A stretch of DNA of 46,070 nucleotides from assembly GCA_023381015.1 (NCBI GenBank), contig JAMCTE010000016.1, positions 1 to 46,070 on the forward strand, in the 5' to 3' direction. Source of the stretch: Patescibacteria group bacterium. Lineage in GTDB: Bacteria; Patescibacteriota; Microgenomatia; UBA1406; GWC2-37-13. This document shows positions 24,042-31,106 of this stretch, piece by piece. The notes beneath the pieces are model-generated. The model saw only the letters and a list, made by a program, of their open reading frames with translations. It was not told the origin of the DNA and made no database searches. The first letter of the stretch is position 1. Every line of letters begins with the position of its first letter. The position numbers and the translations under genes were made by a program.

Positions 24042-24048
24042 AAATATA

Positions 24049-24591
24049 TTAAATTTGCTTTTCGCGCTTTTTAGTAGTCACCCTCCCCCCCTGCCATTGT
24101 CCTTTATACTGCGTTCCCCCGCCTTTAACTTCAAAAAATTGCGCGTGAGCAAACCGGCAACCCAACTCCATTACAATAGGAATATTTCCCGCATTATGTG
24201 CGGCAAATGTGACTTTACCATGATATCCTGGAGCGACGTTTCCAGTCCTGATGATTAACCCTGAACGAAAGGTTGTTGTCCTGGGTTTAAAGTTCACCGT
24301 CAAATTTAGAGGGATGTTGAAGGTTTCGATCGAAGACATGAGAACAAACTCTCCTGGCTTGATCCGATACGAAGTCAATCTTTTAGCATCATATTTTGCA
24401 ACCGTCTTGATGTTTGGAGTCTCGCGGTGTGTCACTCCAAGAAATGCTTTTCCGCCGTCAAGCTTATGAACCTCGCCCAGCCTGATATCAAACCCTGCTC
24501 CTTCCGGAGTCGTCAACTCGCGCTGATCGAGATTATCAACTAATTTTATAGTCTTGACTAGCTTTAAAAGCTCCTTTGGTCCCAGGATCAT
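24049..24591 (-). CDS. dCTP deaminase / dUTPase family protein, catalytic Glu missing
   Basis: The fold is recognisable from FDIRLGEVHKL, KPGEFVLMSSIETFNIPLNL, FKPRTTTFRSGLIIRTGNVAPGYHGKVTF (in two parts) and ELGCRFAHAQFFEV. In dCTP deaminase the strand after GxxG carries the general-base Glu (LE in GHITLEFYN of E. coli Dcd). Here the same place reads GKVTFAAHN, so Ala replaces Glu. The substrate-loop Arg appears kept (TTTFRSG). It may be a dUTPase-like or a regulatory relative rather than a true deaminase. The position beside thyA and folC still points to dUMP supply. The start has TAGAAT 8 bases upstream. Confidence 0.75.
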   Translation of the reverse strand: MILGPKELLKLVKTIKLVDNLDQRELTTPEGAGFDIRLGEVHKLDGGKAFLGVTHRETPNIKTVAKYDAKRLTSYRIKPGEFVLMSSIETFNIPLNLTVNFKPRTTTFRSGLIIRTGNVAPGYHGKVTFAAHNAGNIPIVMELGCRFAHAQFFEVKGGGTQYKGQWQGGRVTTKKREKQI

Positions 24592-24644
24592 ATTGGTAAA
24601 TTCTAAATTATTAAAAAATAATTTACAAGAAAATTAATACTTGA

Positions 24645-26576
24645 TTATGCTTTAATATACTGACCGAACTTGACTGGAACAACTTCGACTGTTAATTCGG
24701 TTTCATTACCTAGACCAAAGTAATGATCGGCCTTAAGTGAGATATTGTCTAAAAAGTTATAGATAGAAAATTTTATCATTGTAAATAGATTGACGTTTCT
24801 TTTATAAATCAGCCTCTTATTAATAGCGTGGACTAGCCAATGTTCTGCGCCGATGTCAAGATTTATCTGGTGATGTGCTGCTAAATTTTCTAATATTTTT
24901 TCGACATCTGGTTCTTCCATAAAGCCGAAATTGACTTTGATGGAAAAAATGCTTCCTCTCATGTCGTCTTCAAAAAATTTGATGATATTATATCTTTCTT
25001 CATGAAGATGAGGATTTTCATGGTCAATATGGATATTCAAGATCACAACGTCTTTAGGCAACTCTTTGTAGCGATCATAAAAAATCTGTAAGATAACTGG
25101 AATTCTGTCATTAACTCCCTTGATAAAACGGGTACTCAAAAATATGCTCGATCTGGCAATCGTATTGATTTCCGTCATTGTGGTCTTAAGTTTTATTAAA
25201 TTATAGACTGTCATGCCTTTTTTAACCATTGACTGCTGAATCTTTTCTTTTACCTGGGTGCCCCAGTTCCAAATGAGCATGATTACGAGGATGATGATGG
25301 CAATCGATAATGGTATATACCCTCCCTGAAAAATCTTTAAACTGTTAGCCGATAAGAACAATGCTTCCAATAATCCCAAAGACCCAAAGAGAACAATGGA
25401 TTTGATCTTGTTCCACTTCCAGTAAAGTCTTGATATAAAATACATGCCCACGGTTGTCATGAGCATTACACCAGAAACGGCTAGACCATATGCCCCTGCC
25501 AAACTGGCACTAGTTTTAAATACCAAGACCAGTATAACCGTACCAATATATAGTAGCCAATTAACAATTGATAAATAAATTTGACCATGATGGTCTTTAT
25601 TAGTATGACTTACTCTCATGAAAGGGAAAAGATCAAAAGCCATGGCTTGAGTCGTTAATGAATAGGCTCCGGAAATGAGTGCTTGAGACGCAATGATTGT
25701 TGCTGCTGTTGCCACGATCACCATCGGAATTAAAAATGGCCCTGGAACGAGGCTATAAAAAATGTTACCAAAAATTACTTTGTTTCCCGACAAAAGATAA
25801 GCCCCTTGACCTAAATAGTTTAACATCAAAGCCGGATAAACCAAAGCAAACCAAGAAAATCTGATAGGACGTTTGCCAAAATGACCCAAATCGGCATACA
25901 TCGCCTCACCCCCGGTGACGGCGAGCATGACACTTCCCAAAACCAAAAAATCGGTCAAAACGGTATGACTTTGTAGAAATGCCACGGCAAAATAAGGATT
26001 GGCAGCTACCAAAACGGCCGGATGTTTTACTATTTGTAAAGCCCCAAATCCGGCAATAGACATAAACCAGACAATGATCACCGGTCCAAACACGCTACCA
26101 ATCTTGCTTGTCCCACGGCTTTGGACAGCAAACAAACCAGTCAATATTAATATTGTGATCGGAATAATGTAAGGTTGAAAAGCTGCTGTTGCAACTCTAA
26201 GTCCTTCAACCGCAGATATGACACTGATTGCCGGAGTGATGATACCGTCCCCGTATAAAAGTCCTGCTGCAAAAATAAGTAAAGTGATGATGAGTATTCG
26301 GGCTGCAAATTTTTTTTTGGCTAAGAGTCCATACAGGGCGAAAACTCCGCCTTCACCATCGTTATCAGCCCGAAGAACGAAGATAATGTATTTAAAAGAA
26401 ATTATAATCGTCAGTGACCACAACACCAAACTGATACCGCCTAGTATGTTTAAGCTGCTTCTAACTAGATTAGCATGGCCAAAAAATATTTCATTAATCG
26501 TATATAAAGGAGAGGTCCCTATATCACCGTAAACGACTCCCAAAGCACCTAACGCCATTTGCCATAGATTTCCCAT
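24645..26576 (-). CDS. kup: KUP-family potassium uptake protein
   Basis: A K+/H+ symporter with about 12 transmembrane segments in residues 1-440. The N-terminus MGNLWQMALGALGVVYGDIGTSPLYTINE (in part) carries the family hallmark GVVYGDIGTSPLY, and LSLVLWSLTIIISFKYIIF, DNDGEGGVFALY, YGDGIITPAISVISAVEGL and GGEAMYADLGHFG are all Kup motifs. A soluble C-terminal domain of about 200 residues follows. The length of 643 is typical. It is the last gene before the carbonic-anhydrase-like cluster on the same strand, with a 52-base gap. Confidence 0.95.
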   Translation of the reverse strand: MGNLWQMALGALGVVYGDIGTSPLYTINEIFFGHANLVRSSLNILGGISLVLWSLTIIISFKYIIFVLRADNDGEGGVFALYGLLAKKKFAARILIITLLIFAAGLLYGDGIITPAISVISAVEGLRVATAAFQPYIIPITILILTGLFAVQSRGTSKIGSVFGPVIIVWFMSIAGFGALQIVKHPAVLVAANPYFAVAFLQSHTVLTDFLVLGSVMLAVTGGEAMYADLGHFGKRPIRFSWFALVYPALMLNYLGQGAYLLSGNKVIFGNIFYSLVPGPFLIPMVIVATAATIIASQALISGAYSLTTQAMAFDLFPFMRVSHTNKDHHGQIYLSIVNWLLYIGTVILVLVFKTSASLAGAYGLAVSGVMLMTTVGMYFISRLYWKWNKIKSIVLFGSLGLLEALFLSANSLKIFQGGYIPLSIAIIILVIMLIWNWGTQVKEKIQQSMVKKGMTVYNLIKLKTTMTEINTIARSSIFLSTRFIKGVNDRIPVILQIFYDRYKELPKDVVILNIHIDHENPHLHEERYNIIKFFEDDMRGSIFSIKVNFGFMEEPDVEKILENLAAHHQINLDIGAEHWLVHAINKRLIYKRNVNLFTMIKFSIYNFLDNISLKADHYFGLGNETELTVEVVPVKFGQYIKA

Positions 26577-26628
26577 ATTTTAAGCAGAAAAATATACCAA
26601 TAGATACAAAAACTGTCAAGAAGAAATA

Positions 26629-27414
26629 TTAAACATTTCCTTGTTCTTTGATCTGAAAGCTGCCATTATCGGCAAAAACTATGCCATAAATCGGAAGGCC
26701 TTTGGCTAATCTTTTTGCTGTTTCCATCAAGTGTTGTTCGCTGATATCGGATAAAGCCTCATATAGATATTCTTCGTCTTCTCCGTGACTGAATCCAATC
26801 GCCTTGCTTTTGATTAATTCTTTAGCCAAAATGCGGTGCTTTTCGTTGGTAAAAGTCTGTTGGTAGACAAAAGCTTCTGCGAATCTTTGACCCATTTCCG
26901 TATCTAAATTGCCTTGATTAAAAACGCCCCAGTTGCCATTCACCAACAAAACCGCCCCTTCTAAATGATCGCCCTCAAGCACAATTTCTTGTCCACCTTG
27001 TTTCTTGATCTTGGCGAGTTCTTTTTTCATGAAATCAACGTCTTTTTCCTCAAGGTGGAATGCTTTAGGGTCTAAATTTATCTGTTTGAAATGCCCGCAA
27101 CCGCCGGCGATAGCTTTTTCATCGGCGTGATGGTCGGTATGAAACCTGAACTCTTTGACTCCGCCGACTACTTTTATTAAAGCGCTTAGTGCTTTTTGCG
27201 GATCGACCGAAAATCCGTATGAGTTACCGGCTGCCAAAATCATCGCCAGCTCGCCTAGATCGCCACCCGGAAACGCCTGGGGTGCCAAATCATTGTCGTT
27301 TTTGTAACGTCCGTCAATACAGCGGCTGAAAAACTTTTCTTTCCGATTGACTTCGTATTGATTGTCCGTCACAAACTTTTGCACGTCGGTTAGAGAAAGG
27401 ATGCTTCTGTTCAT
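26629..27414 (-). CDS. Carbonic-anhydrase-like metalloprotein (CxDxR ... H-x9-C)
   Basis: The protein is soluble, 261 residues. The sequence shows C32-I-D34-G-R36, then AFPGGDLGELAMI, and later HTDHHADEKAIAGGCGH with His92, His95, His96 and Cys106. Beta-class carbonic anhydrases use Cys-x-Asp-x-Arg and a later His and Cys to hold zinc. The diatom cadmium enzyme CDCA has Cys-x-Asp-x-Arg and His-x9-Cys, the same spacing as His96-Cys106 here. I infer a related metal site; CO2 hydration is possible but unproven. It has its own -10 box (TATAAT at 27423-27428, 8 bases upstream) but also lies at the end of the run of genes from 29777. Confidence 0.5.
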   Translation of the reverse strand: MNRSILSLTDVQKFVTDNQYEVNRKEKFFSRCIDGRYKNDNDLAPQAFPGGDLGELAMILAAGNSYGFSVDPQKALSALIKVVGGVKEFRFHTDHHADEKAIAGGCGHFKQINLDPKAFHLEEKDVDFMKKELAKIKKQGGQEIVLEGDHLEGAVLLVNGNWGVFNQGNLDTEMGQRFAEAFVYQQTFTNEKHRILAKELIKSKAIGFSHGEDEEYLYEALSDISEQHLMETAKRLAKGLPIYGIVFADNGSFQIKEQGNV

Positions 27415-27422
27415 AGAAAACC

Positions 27423-27428
27423 ATTATA
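27423..27428 (-). promoter_or_regulatory. Internal -10 box for the 261-aa gene
   Basis: TATAAT on the minus strand, 8 bases before the ATG at 27414. It suggests separate, leaderless transcription of this gene within the cluster. Confidence 0.45.
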
Positions 27429-27452
27429 CAAAAAAAACGCTTTATTTTGAAC

Positions 27453-27920
27453 TCATCCTTCCAAATCTTTGCCGTGGCCCAGCTCTTCCATCTCCCCCAG
27501 TCTCCTTCCGGCAAAAAGCATCGACGCGTTTACTAAAGCGAGACCGGTCAAGGCAATCGCTTTGGTCGAGACCGGTAATAAAGAGTTTAGTGTTTCAAAA
27601 ATGGCAATCGGGTTGGCAGCCACTAACATCGATTCTATAATATCTGGCAGATTTGATGGTTCAGATTCGACCCAATGGCCTTCTTCGTCTTTGTTGGATA
27701 CTGGCGCATCATGATCAGGCTTAAGCCCCCTGAATAAATAATCAACAAACCCACTTGCTCCTGAAACAGCCATCTTCGTCAAAAGACCTTTCGTATTCAT
27801 CGGATCGGTTGGAATCGAACTCAATACAAAAGCAACTAGTCCTGATTTCCAAGCTACATTGATCATGTCGCCTCTCAGTTGTCTCATGTGCGCCCCAAAT
27901 CCTGTTTCGCGTCTGGTCAT
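27453..27920 (-). CDS. Hypothetical membrane-associated protein of the CA-like cluster
   Basis: This 155-residue protein is not recognised. The N-terminal half contains a moderately hydrophobic stretch (VAWKSGLVAFVLSSIPT) and an Ala/Gly-rich segment (MAVSGASGFVDYLF). An acidic, probably exposed loop follows (HDAPVSNKDEEGHWVESEP). The C-terminal half holds a likely helix pair (IIESMLVAANPIAIFETL, and KAIALTGLALVNASMLFAG). It starts 3 bases after the upstream gene's stop, so translation is probably coupled. It may be a membrane partner of the carbonic-anhydrase-like proteins; that is inference from position only. Confidence 0.6.
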   Translation of the reverse strand: MTRRETGFGAHMRQLRGDMINVAWKSGLVAFVLSSIPTDPMNTKGLLTKMAVSGASGFVDYLFRGLKPDHDAPVSNKDEEGHWVESEPSNLPDIIESMLVAANPIAIFETLNSLLPVSTKAIALTGLALVNASMLFAGRRLGEMEELGHGKDLEG

Positions 27921-27923
27921 ATT

Positions 27924-28859
27924 TTATTTTTTAATTTTTAACTCACGATCAAGAAACGGTTTTTTCAATAAGGGCGTGGCGTTTTTGATTAAGATATAAT
28001 AGAGCGGGTCCAGTTCTACCCTTCCTTTTTTTATTTCCTGCCTCAATGAAGTCGTATCGATCGGAAAACCAGCCCTGATAAGATCGACGACGGTTTTTTT
28101 TAATTGTTCTGGTTCAGGCAAACTTTCCCTAACTGCCGCAACATTTTCTTGACCTATTCTTTGCCTCATTTCTTCAAGCAAATTTGCCCAACTCTCCCAG
28201 ACAGCCTGGACGCCGTCGTATTTGGTTTTGACATGGATCTGCGTACTCCCATAACCGTCCCAAAACATGCTCTTCCTATTTTTTCCCTCCAATAGAAGTC
28301 GCAGTAAGTAGGTTTCCGTCAATGCATCTGGCTTTGAAAAATATGGGGTTTTTTCCGCTAGAGCTTGCAGTCTCCACAGTTTTATCGGATCGACGCTACC
28401 TTCGACATAACTAATGCCGTATACGGGAATCGTCTTTTCCGGACCCGGTGGGTGGGGCAACTGACCTGTCGAATAATCATAAGTTTCAACTTGATACGAA
28501 GAATCCGAAACTATTCCCGTATCGGATGAGAAAACTTTTAATCCGTAAAAAGACTGGTTAAGCTGGTTGGGATGCCGTACTCCGTCATCAAGATCCCAAT
28601 ATTCTATTAACGGTGAATCATCCGAATCATAGTATTCTCCGGGAGCAAAAACATGGAATCTTTGGTGTATGGCCTCGCTTTTCAAATCCATATCGACCTG
28701 TTTCGGTTGATTTTTGGCTTCATCGGCTCGGACCCAGTACAGAAAACCTGGTTTAGTAACGGTTCTGTCAGGAAACACCGCTAACCTTTTTTTGAACTCG
28801 CTTTTCGAGTTTATTTCCTCCAGATGTCTTTGTCCTAAGGCTTCAAGTTGATTAGTCAT
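27924..28859 (-). CDS. Hypothetical soluble protein of the CA-like cluster
   Basis: This 311-residue protein is not recognised. It has no membrane segment or signal peptide. Its first half is rich in aromatic and acidic residues (PGFLYWVRADEAKN, FHVFAPGEYYDSDDSPLIEY, WDLDDGVRHP). The second half is helical (LWRLQALAEKTPYF, ALTETYLLRLLLEGKN, VWESWANLLEEMRQRIG). It lies between the 24-residue membrane peptide and the 155-residue protein with minimal gaps, so it belongs to the same transcript. No enzymatic motif can be named. Confidence 0.6.
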   Translation of the reverse strand: MTNQLEALGQRHLEEINSKSEFKKRLAVFPDRTVTKPGFLYWVRADEAKNQPKQVDMDLKSEAIHQRFHVFAPGEYYDSDDSPLIEYWDLDDGVRHPNQLNQSFYGLKVFSSDTGIVSDSSYQVETYDYSTGQLPHPPGPEKTIPVYGISYVEGSVDPIKLWRLQALAEKTPYFSKPDALTETYLLRLLLEGKNRKSMFWDGYGSTQIHVKTKYDGVQAVWESWANLLEEMRQRIGQENVAAVRESLPEPEQLKKTVVDLIRAGFPIDTTSLRQEIKKGRVELDPLYYILIKNATPLLKKPFLDRELKIKK

Positions 28860-28878
28860 ATTTTTTATAAACTTGTAA

Positions 28879-28953
28879 TTAATTCCAAAATGTCCAAACT
28901 ATCAAAACCGTCAAACCCACAAAAAACAAAAAAACCCCAAAAGCGTCTACCAT
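28879..28953 (-). CDS. 24-residue single-helix membrane peptide
   Basis: The ORF MVDAFGVFLFFVGLTVLIVW-TFWN lies in the 96-base gap, with its ATG 2 bases after the TGA of the upstream gene and its stop 19 bases before the next gene. Nearly every residue after Asp3 is hydrophobic or aromatic, ending TFWN, so it is a single transmembrane helix. The tight spacing suggests coupled translation. It would be missed by usual length cut-offs. It may be a small membrane subunit or regulator of the neighbouring proteins. The T-rich run in the coding strand could also be explained as chance, so confidence is moderate. Confidence 0.5.
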   Translation of the reverse strand: MVDAFGVFLFFVGLTVLIVWTFWN

Positions 28954-28955
28954 AT

Positions 28956-29777
28956 TCAATGTCCTTTACTCATTTCAGAATGTTTAAGCACTGCTGACAA
29001 ACTGACTCTGCCACCAGATAACAAACCGATTAAGGGACTTAAAACGCCGTTCACATAAATGTACCCGGCGACTTCGTTTGGTAAAGCGTTAAGATCGGCT
29101 AATGTAAGCTTGTGGGCCTTGAACTTCAACAAGTAGGTCAATGGGCTGGTAAATCCCTCTGCCCCACAACCATCCCAATGATCCATCATCTCTATTTTTA
29201 TCCTTCGGCTTTTATATTCCGGATTTGACGCTATTTTTATAACTTCTCCCAGTAGATTAGCGTGGGAATAAATCTCAGTCAAAATATTTCCTCCTAAGAA
29301 ATACCCTGTGGCAAAATCACCCAAAATATTGTTAGGTAAAAATCCCTGTACGAGCATCGCCTTAGCTAATCCGACGAATTCCGATCCCATCGGGCCGAAT
29401 GAGCCGGCGACTGCTCCGCCGCTCTTATTGATTCTTCTTTTGTCAACACATGGTACTTGGAAAGTCAACGTCCCGTCAGCATCTTCTCTCATCGGTTGAT
29501 AATCTCCTCCTTCTGTTTTCCCTTGTAAATTCTTTAGTGTTGAACCGATCAAAACCGCGTTTTTTAAGATTCCCGTCGCCAATCCAGTTACAAAAGATCC
29601 GCCGTGTTTTGAAGCTTCTAAGACACTGCCAAAAGTTGCTTTTATGTAATCGGTTGATCCTAGATAATTAAGACCTAAAACCGCTGCTGTCGGCAAAGCA
29701 GCTGCTTTGCTAAAATTCCAAACATTTTCGCCAAAAGTCTTTAACCTATTAACTTCTATTTGTCTCGTCATAGTCAT
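28956..29777 (-). CDS. Membrane-anchored carbonic-anhydrase-like protein (CxDxR ... DH-x3-GC)
   Basis: This 273-residue protein has N-terminal hydrophobic segments (about 22-40, AALPTAAVLGLNYL; about 60-80, GSFVTGLATGILKNAVLIGS). A domain follows with C110-V-D112-K-R114, a Gly-rich stretch (SGGAVAGSFGPMGSEFVGLA) and MMDHWDGCGAEGF with His200 and Cys204. It thus shares the Cys-x-Asp-x-Arg ... Asp-His ... Gly-Cys-Gly order with the 261-residue protein. First gene of the cluster, divergent from the regulator at 29907. The start could be the ATG at 29777 or the one at 29771 (MTRQIEV). The operon promoter with TGTCA repeats lies just upstream. Confidence 0.5.
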   Translation of the reverse strand: MTMTRQIEVNRLKTFGENVWNFSKAAALPTAAVLGLNYLGSTDYIKATFGSVLEASKHGGSFVTGLATGILKNAVLIGSTLKNLQGKTEGGDYQPMREDADGTLTFQVPCVDKRRINKSGGAVAGSFGPMGSEFVGLAKAMLVQGFLPNNILGDFATGYFLGGNILTEIYSHANLLGEVIKIASNPEYKSRRIKIEMMDHWDGCGAEGFTSPLTYLLKFKAHKLTLADLNALPNEVAGYIYVNGVLSPLIGLLSGGRVSLSAVLKHSEMSKGH

Positions 29778-29797
29778 GATAACTATTAACGATCCGT

Positions 29798-29803
29798 ATT
29801 ATA
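29798..29803 (-). promoter_or_regulatory. -10 box of the CA-like operon
   Basis: TATAAT on the minus strand, 20 bases before the ATG at 29777. No good -35 is present; the nearest TGTCA repeat ends 22 bases upstream, as at activator-dependent Pho promoters. Confidence 0.5.
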
Positions 29804-29825
29804 GGTCTAACCGGAGTTTCCAGCT

Positions 29826-29852
29826 TGACACGAAAATGACAGGATCATGACA
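29826..29852 (-). promoter_or_regulatory. Triple TGTCA direct repeat, Pho-box-like operator
   Basis: On the + strand TGACA begins at 29826, 29837 and 29848, exactly 11 bp apart. On the minus strand this reads TGTCA-N6-TGTCA-N6-TGTCA. PhoB/OmpR-type winged helices bind head-to-tail 11-bp repeats, and PhoB prefers CTGTCAT; the middle unit here is CTGTCAT. It sits between the divergent operon and the regulator that has such a domain. Confidence 0.65.
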
Positions 29853-29858
29853 AAATAG

Positions 29859-29887
29859 TTGAGATAATTAATAAAAGATGGTATAAT
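29859..29887 (+). promoter_or_regulatory. Promoter of the winged-helix regulator gene
   Basis: TTGAGA (29859-29864), 17-base spacer, TATAAT (29882-29887). The 5' leader would be only about 13 bases. The TGACA repeats end 6 bases before the -35. Confidence 0.7.
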
Positions 29888-29906
29888 CCTGACAATAAAG
29901 TCACTT

Positions 29907-31106
29907 ATGAAAAAGACCGTCAATTCACTGACGCAGGAGACCTTGGAAAATGACGCCCATCGTTGGCTCAACATCATCCGCTATCATGAATCAGGAACGA
30001 TAATTCAGATCCAAAACGACGCGGTTTATCGCGTCCATCAGCTTCTGGGAGACAAGAAACTCCTCAAAAAAATCCTGGGAAAATATTATAGGAAGTATTT
30101 GCTAGGCTATATTTCTTTGAGTGAAGATAATTTAATAGACGCAATAAATAAAAAAATCCAAAAATGGAGCCAAGGCAAAGATCTGGAAGATTCCTTAAAA
30201 AAAATAGAATCTAAAGGACTCGATGTCGGTTTATTCGTCGACTACGCCACCAACATCATTACCAATAAATCGGAACAGAAACAGTTGTTTGAACTGGAAA
30301 CGATCCTGAGAAAGTTCAAAAACTTTTCCGTCATCATCTTTTCCGAAGTTGATATTACTGAGGCTGGCTTCAATCAATTAGTCAACCAATGCTCATCACT
30401 TTTCACTCACATTATTAAATATCCTCTTTATAGCGAAAAAGACTCGCTTCAATTCACCAGTTACAACGAAAGCCTCTGGAAATTCAAGTTTCCGGAAAAA
30501 ACCAAACAAGCCGTCGTTAAAAGCTGCGGCGGCTATCTGTGGCTGATCAGGCAGGCTTTGAGACTGTTGAGAGACGAAAAAGACCTGACTCTTGAACAAG
30601 TCTTTAGCCACGAACTGATGCTCAGGAAGTTGGATGTCGTCTGGAGCAAGCTGACCGAACCGGAAAAAGATGTTTTGAGGAAAATTAACAACAAATATCT
30701 TGACGAAGACAGCAAAAATTCCCAAACATACTCTTATCTGAAAACAATTAAAATGATCGTCAACGATTCCTTAGGAATCCCAATCTTGAAATACGTAATC
30801 GAAAAGGAGAAAAGAACCAACCAGTTGATCGTCAAGGACGGCGACGTATTCTTGGATAAAGAAAACGTCTCTTATCAGTTGACGAAAAGCGAGACAAGGA
30901 TAATCAAAGTCTTGATCGACAACAAAACCAAGCTCGTCACCAGAAACCAGATTGCCCAAAAAATCTGGGGCGTCAACTGGGAAGACCATTATTCCGACTG
31001 GGCGATCGATCGACTAATTCACCGTTTACGACTGAAACTCAAAAAAATCGGCTTCGACGAAAGTCTGATAAAAACCTACAAATCAAGGGGGATCATGCTT
31101 GGTTGA
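29907..31106 (+). CDS. Transcriptional regulator with C-terminal PhoB/OmpR-type winged helix
   Basis: Residues about 325-399 match a Trans_reg_C winged helix: LTKSETRIIKVLIDNKTKLV, TRNQIAQKIWG, then DWAIDRLIHRLRLKLKKIGF and IKTYKSRGIML. The N-terminal 300 residues are helical with no receiver domain. The segment LDVGLFVDYATNIITN and FKNFSVIIFSEVD resembles the core of a STAND/AAA-like fold, but I see no Walker A, so ATP binding is uncertain. It is divergent from the carbonic-anhydrase-like operon, and the shared intergenic region carries 11-bp TGTCA repeats. It therefore probably controls that operon and itself. Its 3' end overlaps the convergent 829-residue gene by 14 bases. Confidence 0.75.
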   Translation: MKKTVNSLTQETLENDAHRWLNIIRYHESGTIIQIQNDAVYRVHQLLGDKKLLKKILGKYYRKYLLGYISLSEDNLIDAINKKIQKWSQGKDLEDSLKKIESKGLDVGLFVDYATNIITNKSEQKQLFELETILRKFKNFSVIIFSEVDITEAGFNQLVNQCSSLFTHIIKYPLYSEKDSLQFTSYNESLWKFKFPEKTKQAVVKSCGGYLWLIRQALRLLRDEKDLTLEQVFSHELMLRKLDVVWSKLTEPEKDVLRKINNKYLDEDSKNSQTYSYLKTIKMIVNDSLGIPILKYVIEKEKRTNQLIVKDGDVFLDKENVSYQLTKSETRIIKVLIDNKTKLVTRNQIAQKIWGVNWEDHYSDWAIDRLIHRLRLKLKKIGFDESLIKTYKSRGIMLG

